From: Flavobacteriales bacterium
GTDB taxonomy: Bacteria > Bacteroidota > Bacteroidia > Flavobacteriales_F > PHOS-HE28
Direction: 5' to 3'
Assembly: GCA_016713875.1 (NCBI GenBank)
Contig: JADJOI010000002.1
Coordinates: 248,001 to 312,000, forward strand
Length of the DNA: 64,000 bases
Of this stretch, positions 44,497-52,885 are shown in pieces. Numbering within the stretch: position 1 is the stretch's first letter; each line of letters opens with the position of its first letter. The position numbers and the translations under genes are program-made. Below the pieces are notes generated by a model, which did not search any database, was not told the origin of the DNA, and worked only from the letters and a program-made list of their open reading frames with translations.

Positions 44497-45497
44497 CACG
44501 CGCGGTCGGCTTCCGGCAGCGCGAGGCATTCCGCCAGCAACAGGTCGCGGTCGATCGGTACCACGCCCACCTGTTCGCAGACCAATCCGCCGGCGAGGTT
44601 GGCCCAAGCGGCGAGGGTGCGCGCCGGTGCCTGCTGGGCCAGCAACAGCGCCGCCACGGCGATCACCGTGTCACCGGCGCCGCTCACATCGGCGATGGTG
44701 CGTACGTGGGCGGGGATCAGGTGGTCCTCCGTGCCTCCATGCACGAGCACGCCATGCTCGCTCAGCGTCACCAGGGTCAGCCGATTGCCCAAGGCGCTCT
44801 CCAGGGCCTTCACCGCCCGGCGCAGCTGGGTCTCATCGCTCGCATGCACCTCCATCCGCAGGCCCTCCCGCAGTTCCTTCAGGTTGGGCTTGAAGAGGTC
44901 CACGTCCTGGTAGGCCATGAAGTTGCGCTTCTTGGGGTCCACGGCCGTGGGGATGCCTTCGGCGCGTGCCAGAAGCACCACCTCGCGGATGAACGGCGGA
45001 CTGAGCACGCCCTTGTCGTAGTCCTCGAAGACGATCACCCCGGGGCGGGCCGACCTCACGCGTGCCTTCACGGCGTCGAGCAAGCGCTCGCTGTCCCGCT
45101 CACCCAGCACATGGTCGTCCTCCTCGTCCACCCGCACGATATGCTGATGGCCGCTGATCACGCGGGTCTTCACCGTGGTCCGGCGTTGGGCGCTGCGCAA
45201 CAGGCCTTCGGTCGGCAGGCCGAGGCCGCCGAACAAGTGGTCCAGCCGGGCGGCGTGCTCGTCGTCGCCCATCATGGTCATCACCATGGGCCGGGCGCCG
45301 AGGGCGCGGAGGTTGAGGGCCACGTTGGCCGCGCCGCCCAATCGCGCGCTGCGTTCCTGCACATGCACCACGGGCACGGGTGCTTCGGGGCTGATCCGGT
45401 CCACGCGACCCCAGAGATAGGCGTCGAGCATCACATCGCCCAGGACGAGGGCCTCGGTATGCGCGAACGCCTGGAACCTGTCGTGGACGTTCATCAT
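44496..45497 (-). CDS. rfaE1: PfkB-family kinase, probable D-glycero-beta-D-manno-heptose-7-phosphate kinase
   Basis: 333 residues from the ATG at 45497, overlapping the aminotransferase stop by four bases. It has the RfaE/HldE N-terminal kinase-domain pattern: LVLGDVMLDAYLWGRVDRIS, EAPVPVVHV, LGGAANVALNLRALGA, KTRVISGHQHIVRVDEED, VIVFEDYDKGVLSPPFIREV, DPKKRNFMAYQDVDLFKPN, and the phosphate-binding DVSGAGDTVIAVAAL. It would phosphorylate heptose-7-phosphate for ADP-heptose synthesis (lipopolysaccharide core). The cytidylyl/adenylyltransferase domain of HldE is absent, so it is the single-domain form, whose partner would be encoded elsewhere. Confidence 0.9.
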   Translation of the reverse strand: MMNVHDRFQAFAHTEALVLGDVMLDAYLWGRVDRISPEAPVPVVHVQERSARLGGAANVALNLRALGARPMVMTMMGDDEHAARLDHLFGGLGLPTEGLLRSAQRRTTVKTRVISGHQHIVRVDEEDDHVLGERDSERLLDAVKARVRSARPGVIVFEDYDKGVLSPPFIREVVLLARAEGIPTAVDPKKRNFMAYQDVDLFKPNLKELREGLRMEVHASDETQLRRAVKALESALGNRLTLVTLSEHGVLVHGGTEDHLIPAHVRTIADVSGAGDTVIAVAALLLAQQAPARTLAAWANLAGGLVCEQVGVVPIDRDLLLAECLALPEADRA

Positions 45498-46687
45498 GCC
45501 TGTAGTCGTTCCCCGAAGGAACGCAGACGCTGGATGGCCTCTGTCAGTTTGGCGTCCGCAGTGGCGTAGCTGATGCGGATCGTGCCGGGGGCGCCGAAGG
45601 CATCGCCGTCCACCACCGCCACCCCGGCCCCATCGAGCAGGGTCATGCACAGGTCCTCCGTGGTGGTGATCGTGCGGCCTTCATGGGTGCGACCCAGCCA
45701 GGCGGAGACGTCGGGCAGGACATAGAACGCGCCCATGGGCCGGTTGCAGCGCAACCCGGGCACCCCGGCCAGGCCGTGGACCACCAGGTCGCGGCGTCGC
45801 AGGAAGTCGGACCGCATCGGGGCCAGCAGGGCCGGGTCGGCCTGCATGCAGGCCAGGGTCACCCGTTGTGCGATGCTGTTGGCCCCGCTGGTGAACTGCC
45901 CCTGCACGGTGTTGCAGGCCTTGGCGATCCAGGCAGGCGCGGCGATGTACCCCACCCTCCAGCCGGTGAGGGCGAACGCCTTGGAAAGCCCGTTCACCGT
46001 GACCGTCCGGTCCATCATGCCCGGAAAGGTGGCGAAGGAGGTGTGGTGACCGTCGAACACGATGTGCTCGTAGATCTCGTCACTGATGACCAACAGGTCG
46101 GGGTGCTCCGCCACCACGCGGGCCAGCTCCTGCAGCTCAGCGGGAGTGAACACCGAGCCGGAGGGGTTGCATGGCGAACTGAACATCAAGAGCCGTGTAC
46201 GCGGGGTGATGGCCGCTGCGATCCGGGCGATGGGCGGTTTGAACTCCTCCTCCAAGGAGGACGGCACGATGACCGGGGTGGCGCCGGCCATGCGCACCTG
46301 CTCGCGGTACGTCACCCAGTAGGGGGCGGGAATGACCACCTCGTCGCCTGGGCCCACGAGGCTGAGGACCGCGTTCATGATGGCCTGTTTGGCACCGGTG
46401 CTCACCACCACCTGGTCCGGGTGGTAGTCCAGGCCATTGTCCCTGCGCAGCTTGTCGGCGATGGCCTGGCGCACATCGGCGAAGCCGTTCACGGGGGGGT
46501 ACTTGTGCCAAGGGCCGTTGATCGCCATGTGGGCCGCCTCCAGTGCGAATGAGGGCGGGTCATGGTCGGGCTCCCCGAGGCTCAGGTCGATGATATCCCT
46601 TCCTTGCGCACGTAGTTCGCGGCAACGCCGGGCCATCATCAGGGTGGCGGGTTCTTGTATGGAACGGACGAGCACGGAAGGACGCAT
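45494..46687 (-). CDS. Pyridoxal-phosphate aminotransferase, aspartate aminotransferase type (class I/II)
   Basis: 397 residues from the ATG at 46687 (RPSVLVRSIQEPATLMMARR). Motifs of the AAT-I subgroup: SLGEPDHDPP, HKYPPVNGFADVRQAIADKL, VVSTGAKQAIMNAVLSL, IPAPYWVTYREQVRMAG, SSPCNPSGSVFTPAEL, ISDEIYEHIVFDGHHTSFA, the PLP lysine in TVNGLSKAFALTGWRVGYIA, and FYVLPDVSAWLG. Probably transfers amino groups between aspartate (or related amino acids) and 2-oxoglutarate. First gene of an apparent operon with rfaE1 and ubiE. A -7 box lies 29 bases upstream. Confidence 0.93.
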   Translation of the reverse strand: MRPSVLVRSIQEPATLMMARRCRELRAQGRDIIDLSLGEPDHDPPSFALEAAHMAINGPWHKYPPVNGFADVRQAIADKLRRDNGLDYHPDQVVVSTGAKQAIMNAVLSLVGPGDEVVIPAPYWVTYREQVRMAGATPVIVPSSLEEEFKPPIARIAAAITPRTRLLMFSSPCNPSGSVFTPAELQELARVVAEHPDLLVISDEIYEHIVFDGHHTSFATFPGMMDRTVTVNGLSKAFALTGWRVGYIAAPAWIAKACNTVQGQFTSGANSIAQRVTLACMQADPALLAPMRSDFLRRRDLVVHGLAGVPGLRCNRPMGAFYVLPDVSAWLGRTHEGRTITTTEDLCMTLLDGAGVAVVDGDAFGAPGTIRISYATADAKLTEAIQRLRSFGERLQA

Positions 46688-46716
46688 GGACGCGGGGCCT
46701 GCTTGGACAGAAGCGG

Positions 46717-46724
46717 CAAAACTA
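46717..46724 (-). promoter_or_regulatory. -7 box (TAGTTTTG) for aminotransferase-rfaE1-ubiE
   Basis: Exact TAnnTTTG match on the minus strand, 29 bases upstream of the aminotransferase ATG. Confidence 0.55.
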
Positions 46725-46795
46725 GGCAAGCGGTCGGGGGTGCGCCCCGGCCGGGCCTCTCCCGTGCCGATATTCGTCAACATCTTTGTCCACGC

Positions 46796-47317
46796 ATGGA
46801 GCCCTTCACCCTGTTGCTCATCGCCGTGCTGCCCTCCGTGGTGGTGTTCCTCACGGCGTTCTACCTGATCCGTCAGTTCATGCAGGCCCGGCAGGGTGAG
46901 CGGACGGCTGAACAGCGGAAGGAGGACCGCAGGCATACCCTTCCGCTCCGCCTTCAGGCCTACGAGCGGTTGGTGCTCTTCCTGGAGCGGATCTCTCCCG
47001 GTGGACTGGTGCTGCGAGTGCACAAGAGCAACATGACGACCCGAATGCTGCACGCGGAGCTGACGGCCACCATCCGCGAGGAGTACGAGCACAACGTCAC
47101 CCAGCAGGTCTACGTGTCGGACAAAGCGTGGACGCGGGTGAAACAGGCCAAGGAGGAGACGATCCGCATCATCAACATCGCGTTCGAACAATGCGGGGAG
47201 CAGTCCCCGGGCACTGAGCTCAGTCAACGGGTGTTCGAGACCGCGTCCCGCTTGAGCCATCTGCCGTCCCAGGAGGCGATCCTGATGCTCAAAGAGGAGG
47301 TGCGCCGCCTGTTCTGA
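46796..47317 (+). CDS. Conserved hypothetical membrane-anchored protein
   Basis: 173 residues from the ATG at 46796 (EPFTLLLIAVLPSVVVFLTAFYLI), one N-terminal membrane helix with little before it, then a charged stretch (QARQGERTAEQRKEDRRHTL) and a helical cytoplasmic-looking domain: LPLRLQAYERLVLFLERISP, HAELTATIREEYEHNVTQQV, YVSDKAWTRVKQAKEET and EAILMLKEEVRRLF. This resembles a small conserved family of unknown function widespread in Bacteroidota. A near -7 box (CATCTTTG) sits at 46781-46788. Its 3' end overlaps the convergent meaB by 29 bases. Confidence 0.8.
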   Translation: MEPFTLLLIAVLPSVVVFLTAFYLIRQFMQARQGERTAEQRKEDRRHTLPLRLQAYERLVLFLERISPGGLVLRVHKSNMTTRMLHAELTATIREEYEHNVTQQVYVSDKAWTRVKQAKEETIRIINIAFEQCGEQSPGTELSQRVFETASRLSHLPSQEAILMLKEEVRRLF

Positions 47318-48278
47318 ACAGGCGCATCAGCCGATCCACGGCCACCGTCGGATCGATCGCCCCGGTGGAGACCTGGGCCTCCAGGCCCGGAAGCGCGGCG
47401 GCAAGGCGTTCATCCTGGAGGGCGTGTCCCAACAAGGCCTGCCCCAGGCCGGCATGTAACCAGTACACGGCCTGTCGATTCCTTCGTTGCATCAGCGATC
47501 CGGTGGACATGCACTGGTCGCCGAGGTCCTCCAGCAGGTCCGCCAGTTCATCGACCCCCTCCCCGGTGATGGCCGAGCAACGGAGCACCGGTGGGCGGCG
47601 ACCGTCCCGCAAGGGCATCAGCTGGATGGCGTGGACCAGGTCGTTCACCGCGGCGCCGACCATGGCGGGCGGGGCCAGGTCCATTTTGGTCACCACCACC
47701 ACGTCGGCGGACTCCATGATGCCCCGTTTGATGCCTTGAAGCTCGTCACCCGCACCGGCGATCAGCAGGAGCACGGTCAGGTCGGTCACCCGGTCGACAT
47801 CCGATTCGTTCTGCCCGGCGCCGACGGTCTCCACCAGCACACGATCGTATCCGGCCGCCTCGCACAAGAGCATCGTTTCACGCGTTCGCAGGGCGAGCCC
47901 CCCCAATGTGCCCCCAGTGGCCGTGGGCCGCACGAAGGCCCGGGGGTCGGTGGATAACCGGTGCATGCGCGTCTTGTCCGCGAGGATGCTGCCACCGGTC
48001 CGCTGGCTGCTGGGGTCCACCGCCAACACCGCCACCCGGTGGCCACGGTTCAGCAAGGCCGAGCCCAACGCGTCGATCAGGGTGCTCTTGCCCGCTCCGG
48101 GGATGCCGGTGATGCCGATCCGGAGGCTGGCGCCGAGGCCGGTGAGTGTGCCGAGCAAGGCCGACAGGCGCGCCCTGTCCTCCAGCCTGCGGCTCTCCAC
48201 CAAGGTGATCGCACGGGCCAGTGCGCCACGGTCACCGGACCGAATGGCGGCGATCAGGTCCTGCTCCTCCGTTCCCAT
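47289..48278 (-). CDS. meaB: Methylmalonyl-CoA mutase-associated GTPase MeaB
   Basis: 329 residues, usual length. A G3E-family GTPase that protects and reactivates B12-dependent methylmalonyl-CoA mutase. The G1 loop is GITGIPGAGKSTLIDALG; other motifs are VAVLAVDPSSQRTGGSIL, KTRMHRLSTDPRAFVRP, ATGGTLGGLALRTRETMLL, YDRVLVETVGAGQNESDVD, and TKMDLAPP for nucleotide specificity (NKxD-like VVTKMD). The C-terminal helical segment (QCMSTGSLMQRRNRQAVYWL) is typical. The mutase itself is not in this window. Downstream of the two small genes on the same strand, six bases after the preceding stop. Confidence 0.96.
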   Translation of the reverse strand: MGTEEQDLIAAIRSGDRGALARAITLVESRRLEDRARLSALLGTLTGLGASLRIGITGIPGAGKSTLIDALGSALLNRGHRVAVLAVDPSSQRTGGSILADKTRMHRLSTDPRAFVRPTATGGTLGGLALRTRETMLLCEAAGYDRVLVETVGAGQNESDVDRVTDLTVLLLIAGAGDELQGIKRGIMESADVVVVTKMDLAPPAMVGAAVNDLVHAIQLMPLRDGRRPPVLRCSAITGEGVDELADLLEDLGDQCMSTGSLMQRRNRQAVYWLHAGLGQALLGHALQDERLAAALPGLEAQVSTGAIDPTVAVDRLMRLFRTGGAPPL

Positions 48279-48284
48279 TGTCGA

Positions 48285-48869
48285 TCAGAGCCCCTTGCGG
48301 TAGTTGTCCGCCCAGTCAGGGTCCGACACGTCACTCAGCAGCCGGAACATCGCTTCTCTGTGGCACAGGTCCGTGGGGTGGCGCAGGCCGTATTTGCTCA
48401 ACAACAACATCTGTCGTGGCGAGGGGTTCAATGGTTCCTCGGCCCAGCCCTTGCCCACACGCTGGCCGTCCTGCACGTGCAGCGGATACTCCCAGAAGCG
48501 CAGTTTCCACAGATCGTCCAACACCTCGCAATAGGGCACGATCCGGCGACCATCCTCGGCCTGCTGCACCTTGCAGGCGTCCACCCCGTGCTCAGCGAAC
48601 AGGTCCGTGCCGTTCGGATTGGCCTTGCTCTGCACCAGGCCGCGAACCTGCAGCAGGAACTGGTCGCGCGTCAGGGGCTCCGTGGCGATCACCTCCCCCT
48701 CGAAGACCTTCACCACGAAGCAGCTCATCAGCTGGCTGTTCAGGCTGGTCGCCAAGCTGATCCCGAAGGAGTACGTGGCATAGGCCGCGGGCGGCACCGC
48801 GTGGCCTGCCGTACCAGGAAGGCCGGAGAAGAAAAGGGCGAGCAGGGAGGCCGTGAGGGCTCGGTTCAT
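48285..48869 (-). CDS. Secreted hypothetical protein
   Basis: 194 residues from the ATG at 48869, with a signal peptide (NRALTASLLALFFSGLPGTAGHA). Mature domain with four cysteines (LMSCFVV, DACKVQQ, PYCEVLD, DLCHREA), and the segments ATSLNSQLMSCFVVKVFEGE, FLLQVRGLVQSKANPNGTDL and SDPDWADNYRKGL. I do not recognise the family and see no catalytic motif. The start overlaps the stop of the upstream 56-residue gene by four bases (ATGA), and meaB follows after 6 bases, so the three appear co-transcribed. The TATCTTTG box upstream (48889-48896) lies inside the small gene. Confidence 0.8.
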   Translation of the reverse strand: MNRALTASLLALFFSGLPGTAGHAVPPAAYATYSFGISLATSLNSQLMSCFVVKVFEGEVIATEPLTRDQFLLQVRGLVQSKANPNGTDLFAEHGVDACKVQQAEDGRRIVPYCEVLDDLWKLRFWEYPLHVQDGQRVGKGWAEEPLNPSPRQMLLLSKYGLRHPTDLCHREAMFRLLSDVSDPDWADNYRKGL

Positions 48870-49036
48870 CGGGAACGGCGACGCAGCGCAAAGATACCCC
48901 CGCCGGCCAGGGCCATCAAGACCAGAAGACCAGCCCACCAGGCGCCTGAGGTCCAGCCGATGAGGACGGACAGCGGCACGGACGCGATGATGATCGGGTG
49001 GATGAGCCCTTGAAGACGGGGGTCGTTGATCGGCAT
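48866..49036 (-). CDS. Small membrane protein (56 residues)
   Basis: ATG at 49036, stop at 48866. The sequence PINDPRLQGLIHPIIIASVP leads into LSVLIGWTSGAWWAG and a second hydrophobic segment LLVLMALAGGGIFAL, ending in a basic RRRSR tail, so two membrane helices with a positive cytoplasmic end. It begins 4 bases after the stop of the preceding gene, and its stop overlaps the next ATG (ATGA). This tight coupling on both sides is the main evidence that so short a frame is real. Function unknown. Confidence 0.72.
   Translation of the reverse strand: MPINDPRLQGLIHPIIIASVPLSVLIGWTSGAWWAGLLVLMALAGGGIFALRRRSR
48889..48896 (-). promoter_or_regulatory. Possible internal -7 box (TATCTTTG) for the secreted hypothetical gene and meaB
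   Basis: Exact TAnnTTTG match 20 bases upstream of the ATG at 48869, but located within the coding sequence of the 56-residue gene (codons GGT ATC TTT GCG). It may be chance. Confidence 0.3.
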
Positions 49037-49040
49037 CCCG

Positions 49041-50951
49041 TCAATGGAGGGCGTCGGTCGTTCCGATGGCCCGTTGGCGGAGCAGATGCTGCCGCAGCAG
49101 GTTCATCCGCTCGTTGAGCTCCTTGATGTACAGGGCCTGTTCCTCGACGGTGACCCATAGGCGCGTGTGGAGGTCGTCCAGGCTGAAGGGGCCCTGCATC
49201 TGCCAGTCGCTGCGGCCGGGGATGGTGGGCAGGTGGTGCTCCCGCTCCACGTAGTTGACCATCTCCTGGATGGGCAGGCGGCTGTAGCCGGCTCCGCGCT
49301 GGCCGTCCTCCTTGCGGGTCTTGCCGTCGTAGTAGGCATCGAACACATGGTCGCTCAGGAGCAGGTTGCCCCCCCACACGCCGATCTCGGCGCTGAGGCT
49401 GCCCGGGCCCTTGAACTTCTGGTTGGGCGACACTCCGCTGGTGGCCCATCCCCCGGTCTTCTCCACCATCACGGCCATGGGGCTGTAAATGAAGTCGCCC
49501 TGGGTGAGCACCGGCACGATGGAGTTCACCTGGGCGTTCAGGCGGAGCAGGGGGCGGCGGCTGGCCGAGCCGGTCTGGCCGACCCACTGGAAGGTGCCAT
49601 CACAGGTGATCAGGGTGGAGTTCGCCAGGAGGCTGCACCCGGGCGAATGGCTGTAGCCGGTGCAGAGCACGCCCGGGAAGTTCTGCGGCGCTGTGCTGGG
49701 GCAGGAGGCGAAGTAGCACGTGCCGCTGCCCGGGGTGAACAGATGACCGCACGCATCGCAGAATATGCCAAAGAGCGACGTGTAGTTCGTGGTCTCCGCG
49801 TTCACGCCCACGTTCCCCGTCCAATCGTTCAGGTCGAAGCAGTATTCGACCAGCAGGTTGCTGGCGCCGTTCCATTGGAAGTTGGACACGTTGAAGTTGT
49901 GGGCGTTCCATCCCGCCACCGGCGTGAAGCTCGCCGACGTGTGGCAGACCACCCACCCAGGGCTGACATCCAGCGTAGGCAGCGCAGCGAGCGGCGTGTT
50001 CTTCATGCTCAACTGGCTGTTGGTGATGGCCTGTCCGCCACCGCTGGTGGCGTTGAAGGCCGCCCCGGTGATGTTCGTGTTGGCGCAGAGGTTCAGCGCG
50101 GCCAGGTCGCTGGCGAGGTAGAGGTATTGGTGGCGTCCATCCTCCCAGCCGCGACTGTAGGGCGTTTCAATGGTGTTGAAGAGCGTGGTGTTCGCGAAGG
50201 ACCCATTGTCGATGATGGGGCCCCCGGTCGTGGGCCAGCCGGCCTGATAGGCGCAGGCGGGCACCGGGCTGCTGAGGTACACGCGGTTCTTTTCCAGCAG
50301 GAACGCGTCCTCCAGCTGATACCAGTTGGCCGTATTGTCGGTGTTTCCTTCGTGGGCGCCCGTGGTGGCGTTGAGCCGGATGCTGCCCTCGGTATTGGTG
50401 GCCGAGGTGCCGCCGATCAGCAGGCCGCCGTTCACCTCCAACTGTTCGGTGTAGGTGGCCGGAACGTTGATCCCGACAAGACCGCCCGTGGAGAGCGCGC
50501 CGGCGATGATCCGCATGCGTTCCACGCCATTGGTGCGGAAGGCCAGGTCCATGTTGTCCGTGGTGCCCACGAAGTCCGTGGCGGCATTGGTGCCGGTGTT
50601 GCCGCCGAGCTGCCAGGCGGCGACGCTGGACACGAAGACCCAGCCCGGTGCGGGCAGAAGGTCGGTATCGTAGTACCAATAGCCCTTGGGTGCGGTGGGC
50701 GTGCTGTTGTTCTGGAAGACCATCAGGCCCTCGGCGGTGGCCAGAGCGGCGCGCTGGGCATCGGTCATCCGGGGGGCCAGGAACGCACGGCCGACCTGGT
50801 TCAGGTCCAGCAGGGCGTTGGTGCCGGGCGCCGCGCCCGTGTTGTTGATGCCCACTTGTCCGAGCACGACCGGCCCCATCAGGAGCACGGAGAGGGATGC
50901 GGTCCTCAAGCAATGCCGAACCCCTGAACGGTGGAGGGAGAGCGCCTTCAT
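49041..50951 (-). CDS. Secreted adhesin/tail-fibre-like protein, paralog 1 of 4
   Basis: 636 residues with a signal peptide (..LRTASLSVLLMGPVVLGQ). N-terminal region VGINNTGAAPGTNALLDLNQ and FLAPRMTDAQRAALATAEGL, a GYWYYDTD segment, and an NGGLLIGGTSATNTEGSIRL region as in phage-tail or head-fibre-like proteins of Bacteroidota. A Cys-rich middle domain includes FQWNGASNLLVEYCFDLNDW, a pattern common in secreted Bacteroidota proteins. The C-terminal ~110 residues (LLLSDHVFDAYYDGK, LPIQEMVNYVEREHHLPTIP, RLWVTVEEQALYIKELNERM) end in a heptad-like helix that could form a coiled coil or act as an intramolecular chaperone. It is 85-98 % similar to the next gene by eye. Role unknown, probably surface. 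Confidence 0.82.
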   Translation of the reverse strand: MKALSLHRSGVRHCLRTASLSVLLMGPVVLGQVGINNTGAAPGTNALLDLNQVGRAFLAPRMTDAQRAALATAEGLMVFQNNSTPTAPKGYWYYDTDLLPAPGWVFVSSVAAWQLGGNTGTNAATDFVGTTDNMDLAFRTNGVERMRIIAGALSTGGLVGINVPATYTEQLEVNGGLLIGGTSATNTEGSIRLNATTGAHEGNTDNTANWYQLEDAFLLEKNRVYLSSPVPACAYQAGWPTTGGPIIDNGSFANTTLFNTIETPYSRGWEDGRHQYLYLASDLAALNLCANTNITGAAFNATSGGGQAITNSQLSMKNTPLAALPTLDVSPGWVVCHTSASFTPVAGWNAHNFNVSNFQWNGASNLLVEYCFDLNDWTGNVGVNAETTNYTSLFGIFCDACGHLFTPGSGTCYFASCPSTAPQNFPGVLCTGYSHSPGCSLLANSTLITCDGTFQWVGQTGSASRRPLLRLNAQVNSIVPVLTQGDFIYSPMAVMVEKTGGWATSGVSPNQKFKGPGSLSAEIGVWGGNLLLSDHVFDAYYDGKTRKEDGQRGAGYSRLPIQEMVNYVEREHHLPTIPGRSDWQMQGPFSLDDLHTRLWVTVEEQALYIKELNERMNLLRQHLLRQRAIGTTDALH

Positions 50952-50981
50952 CGTTCAGGGGTTCGTGCCCAGAGTGGGGGA

Positions 50982-52883
50982 TCAGTCCTGCCTCAACCCG
51001 TCCAGGCGCTGGCGCACCAAGTGCTGCCGCAGCAGGTTCATCCGCTCGTTGAGCTCCTTGATGTACAGGGCCTGCTCCTCGACGGTGACCCATAGGCGCG
51101 TGTGGAGGTCGTCGAGGCTGAAGGGCCCTTGCATCTGCCAGTCGCTCCGGCCGGGGATGGTGGGCAGGTGGCGCTCACGCTCCACGTAGTTGACCATCTC
51201 CTGGATGGGCAGGCGGCTGTAGCCGGCTCCGCGCTGGCCGTCCTCCTCGCGAGCCTTGCCGTCGTAGTAGGCATCGAACACGTGGTCGCTCAGGAGCAGG
51301 TTGCCGCCCCACACGCCGATCTCGGCGCTGAGGGTGCCCGGGCCCTTGAACTTCTGGTTGGGGGAGACACCGCTGGTGGCCCATCCCCCGGTCTTCTCCA
51401 CCATCACGGCCGTGGGGCTGTAAATGAAGTCGCCCTGAGTGAGCACCGGCACGATGGAGTTCACCTGGGCGTTCAGGCGGAGCAGGGGGCGGCGGCTGGC
51501 CGAACCGGTCTGGCCCGTGAACTGGAAGGTCCCATCGCAGGTGGTGAGGGAGGATGTGGGCAGCAGCTGGCACCCAGGCGTGTGGCTGTATCCTGTGCAC
51601 AGAACGCCAGGGAAGTTCTGCGGGGTGTTGTTGGGGCAGGAGGCGAAATAGCAGGTACCGCTGCCGGGGGTGAACAGGTGGCCGCAGGCATCGCAATAAA
51701 TGCCGAAGAGCGCCGTGTAGTTGGTCGTCTCGGCGTTCACCCCCACGTTGCTCGTCCAATTGTTCTGGTCGAAGCAGAACTCCACCAGTAGGTTGCTCGC
51801 ACCGTTCCATTGGAAGTTGGACACGTTGAAGTTGTGCGCGTTCCAACCGACCACCGGCGTGAAGCTCGCCGCGGTATGGCACACCACCCAGGCTCCGCCC
51901 ACATCCAACGTGGCCAGGGCGGCCAGGGGCGTGTTCTTCATGCTCAACTGCGTATTGGTGATGGCCGTACCACCGCCTGCAGTGGCGTTGAAGGCGGCGC
52001 CGGTGATGTTGGTGTTCGCGCAGATGTTGAGCGCCACCAGGTCGCTGGCGAGGTAGAGATATTGGTGCCGACCATCCTCCCAGAAGCGGCTGTAGGGGGT
52101 CTCGATGGTGCTGGTAAGGGTGGTGTTGGCGAAACTGCCGTTGTCGATGATGGGGCCCCCGGCGGTGGGCCAGCCGGCCTGAAAGGCGCAGGCAGGCACC
52201 GGGTTGCTGAGGTACACGCGGTTCTTCTCCAGCAGGAACGCGTTCTCCAACTGATACCAGTTGGCCGTATTGTCGATGTTGCCCTCGTGGGCGCCGGTGG
52301 TGGCGTTGAGCCGGATGCTGCCCTCGGTATTGGTGGCCGAGGTGCCGCCGATCAGCAGGCCGCCGTTCACCTCCAACTGTTCGGTGTAGGTGGCCGGAAC
52401 GTTGATCCCGACGAGGCCACCGGTGGACAACGCGCCGGCGGTGATCCGCATCCGTTCCACGCCATTGGTGCGGAAGGCCAGGTCCATGTTGTCGGTGGTG
52501 CCCACGAAGTCCGTGGCGGCATTGGTGCCGGTGTTGCCGCCGAGCTGCCAGGCGGCGACGCTGGACACGAAGACCCAGCCCGGTGCGGGCAGCAGATCGG
52601 TGTCGTAGTACCAATAGCCCTTGGGTGCGGTGGGCGTGCTGTTGTTCTGGAAGACCATCAGGCCCTCGGCGGTGGCCAGGGCGCTGCGCTGGGCATCGGT
52701 CATACGGGGCGCCAGGAAGGCCCGGCCCACCTGGTTCAAGTCCAGCATGGCGTTGGTGCTGGGCGTGGCGCCCGTGCTGTTGATGCCGATCTGGGCATGC
52801 ACGGGCAGCAGGGCCAATAGCGCCATGCCGAGCAGGACCGGGCGGAACAGCGGGGTCGCGGTACGGGTCGAACGCATGCGCAT
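50982..52883 (-). CDS. Secreted adhesin/tail-fibre-like protein, paralog 2 of 4
   Basis: 633 residues from the ATG at 52883. A TTG at 52889 would overlap the previous gene, but the ATG gives a better signal peptide (RMRSTRTATPLFRPVLLGMA.. ending PVHAQ). Same architecture as the downstream paralog 1: IGINSTGATPSTNAMLDLNQ, FLAPRMTDAQRSALATAEGL, the FQWNGASNLLVEFCFDQNNW middle domain, and the C-terminal LSDHVFDAYYDGKAREEDGQ, LPIQEMVNYVERERHLPTIP and ALYIKELNERMNLLRQHLVR. N- and C-terminal thirds are almost identical to paralog 1 while the middle differs at many positions, suggesting recent duplication with partial homogenisation. Two bases separate it from the upstream gene's stop. Confidence 0.82.
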   Translation of the reverse strand: MRMRSTRTATPLFRPVLLGMALLALLPVHAQIGINSTGATPSTNAMLDLNQVGRAFLAPRMTDAQRSALATAEGLMVFQNNSTPTAPKGYWYYDTDLLPAPGWVFVSSVAAWQLGGNTGTNAATDFVGTTDNMDLAFRTNGVERMRITAGALSTGGLVGINVPATYTEQLEVNGGLLIGGTSATNTEGSIRLNATTGAHEGNIDNTANWYQLENAFLLEKNRVYLSNPVPACAFQAGWPTAGGPIIDNGSFANTTLTSTIETPYSRFWEDGRHQYLYLASDLVALNICANTNITGAAFNATAGGGTAITNTQLSMKNTPLAALATLDVGGAWVVCHTAASFTPVVGWNAHNFNVSNFQWNGASNLLVEFCFDQNNWTSNVGVNAETTNYTALFGIYCDACGHLFTPGSGTCYFASCPNNTPQNFPGVLCTGYSHTPGCQLLPTSSLTTCDGTFQFTGQTGSASRRPLLRLNAQVNSIVPVLTQGDFIYSPTAVMVEKTGGWATSGVSPNQKFKGPGTLSAEIGVWGGNLLLSDHVFDAYYDGKAREEDGQRGAGYSRLPIQEMVNYVERERHLPTIPGRSDWQMQGPFSLDDLHTRLWVTVEEQALYIKELNERMNLLRQHLVRQRLDGLRQD

Positions 52884-52885
52884 GA

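Noticed and set aside
46717..46795. Plus-strand start of the hypothetical gene further upstream at 46655
   Set aside because: The extension overlaps the divergent aminotransferase start and its promoter; the ATG at 46796 begins a clean membrane helix.
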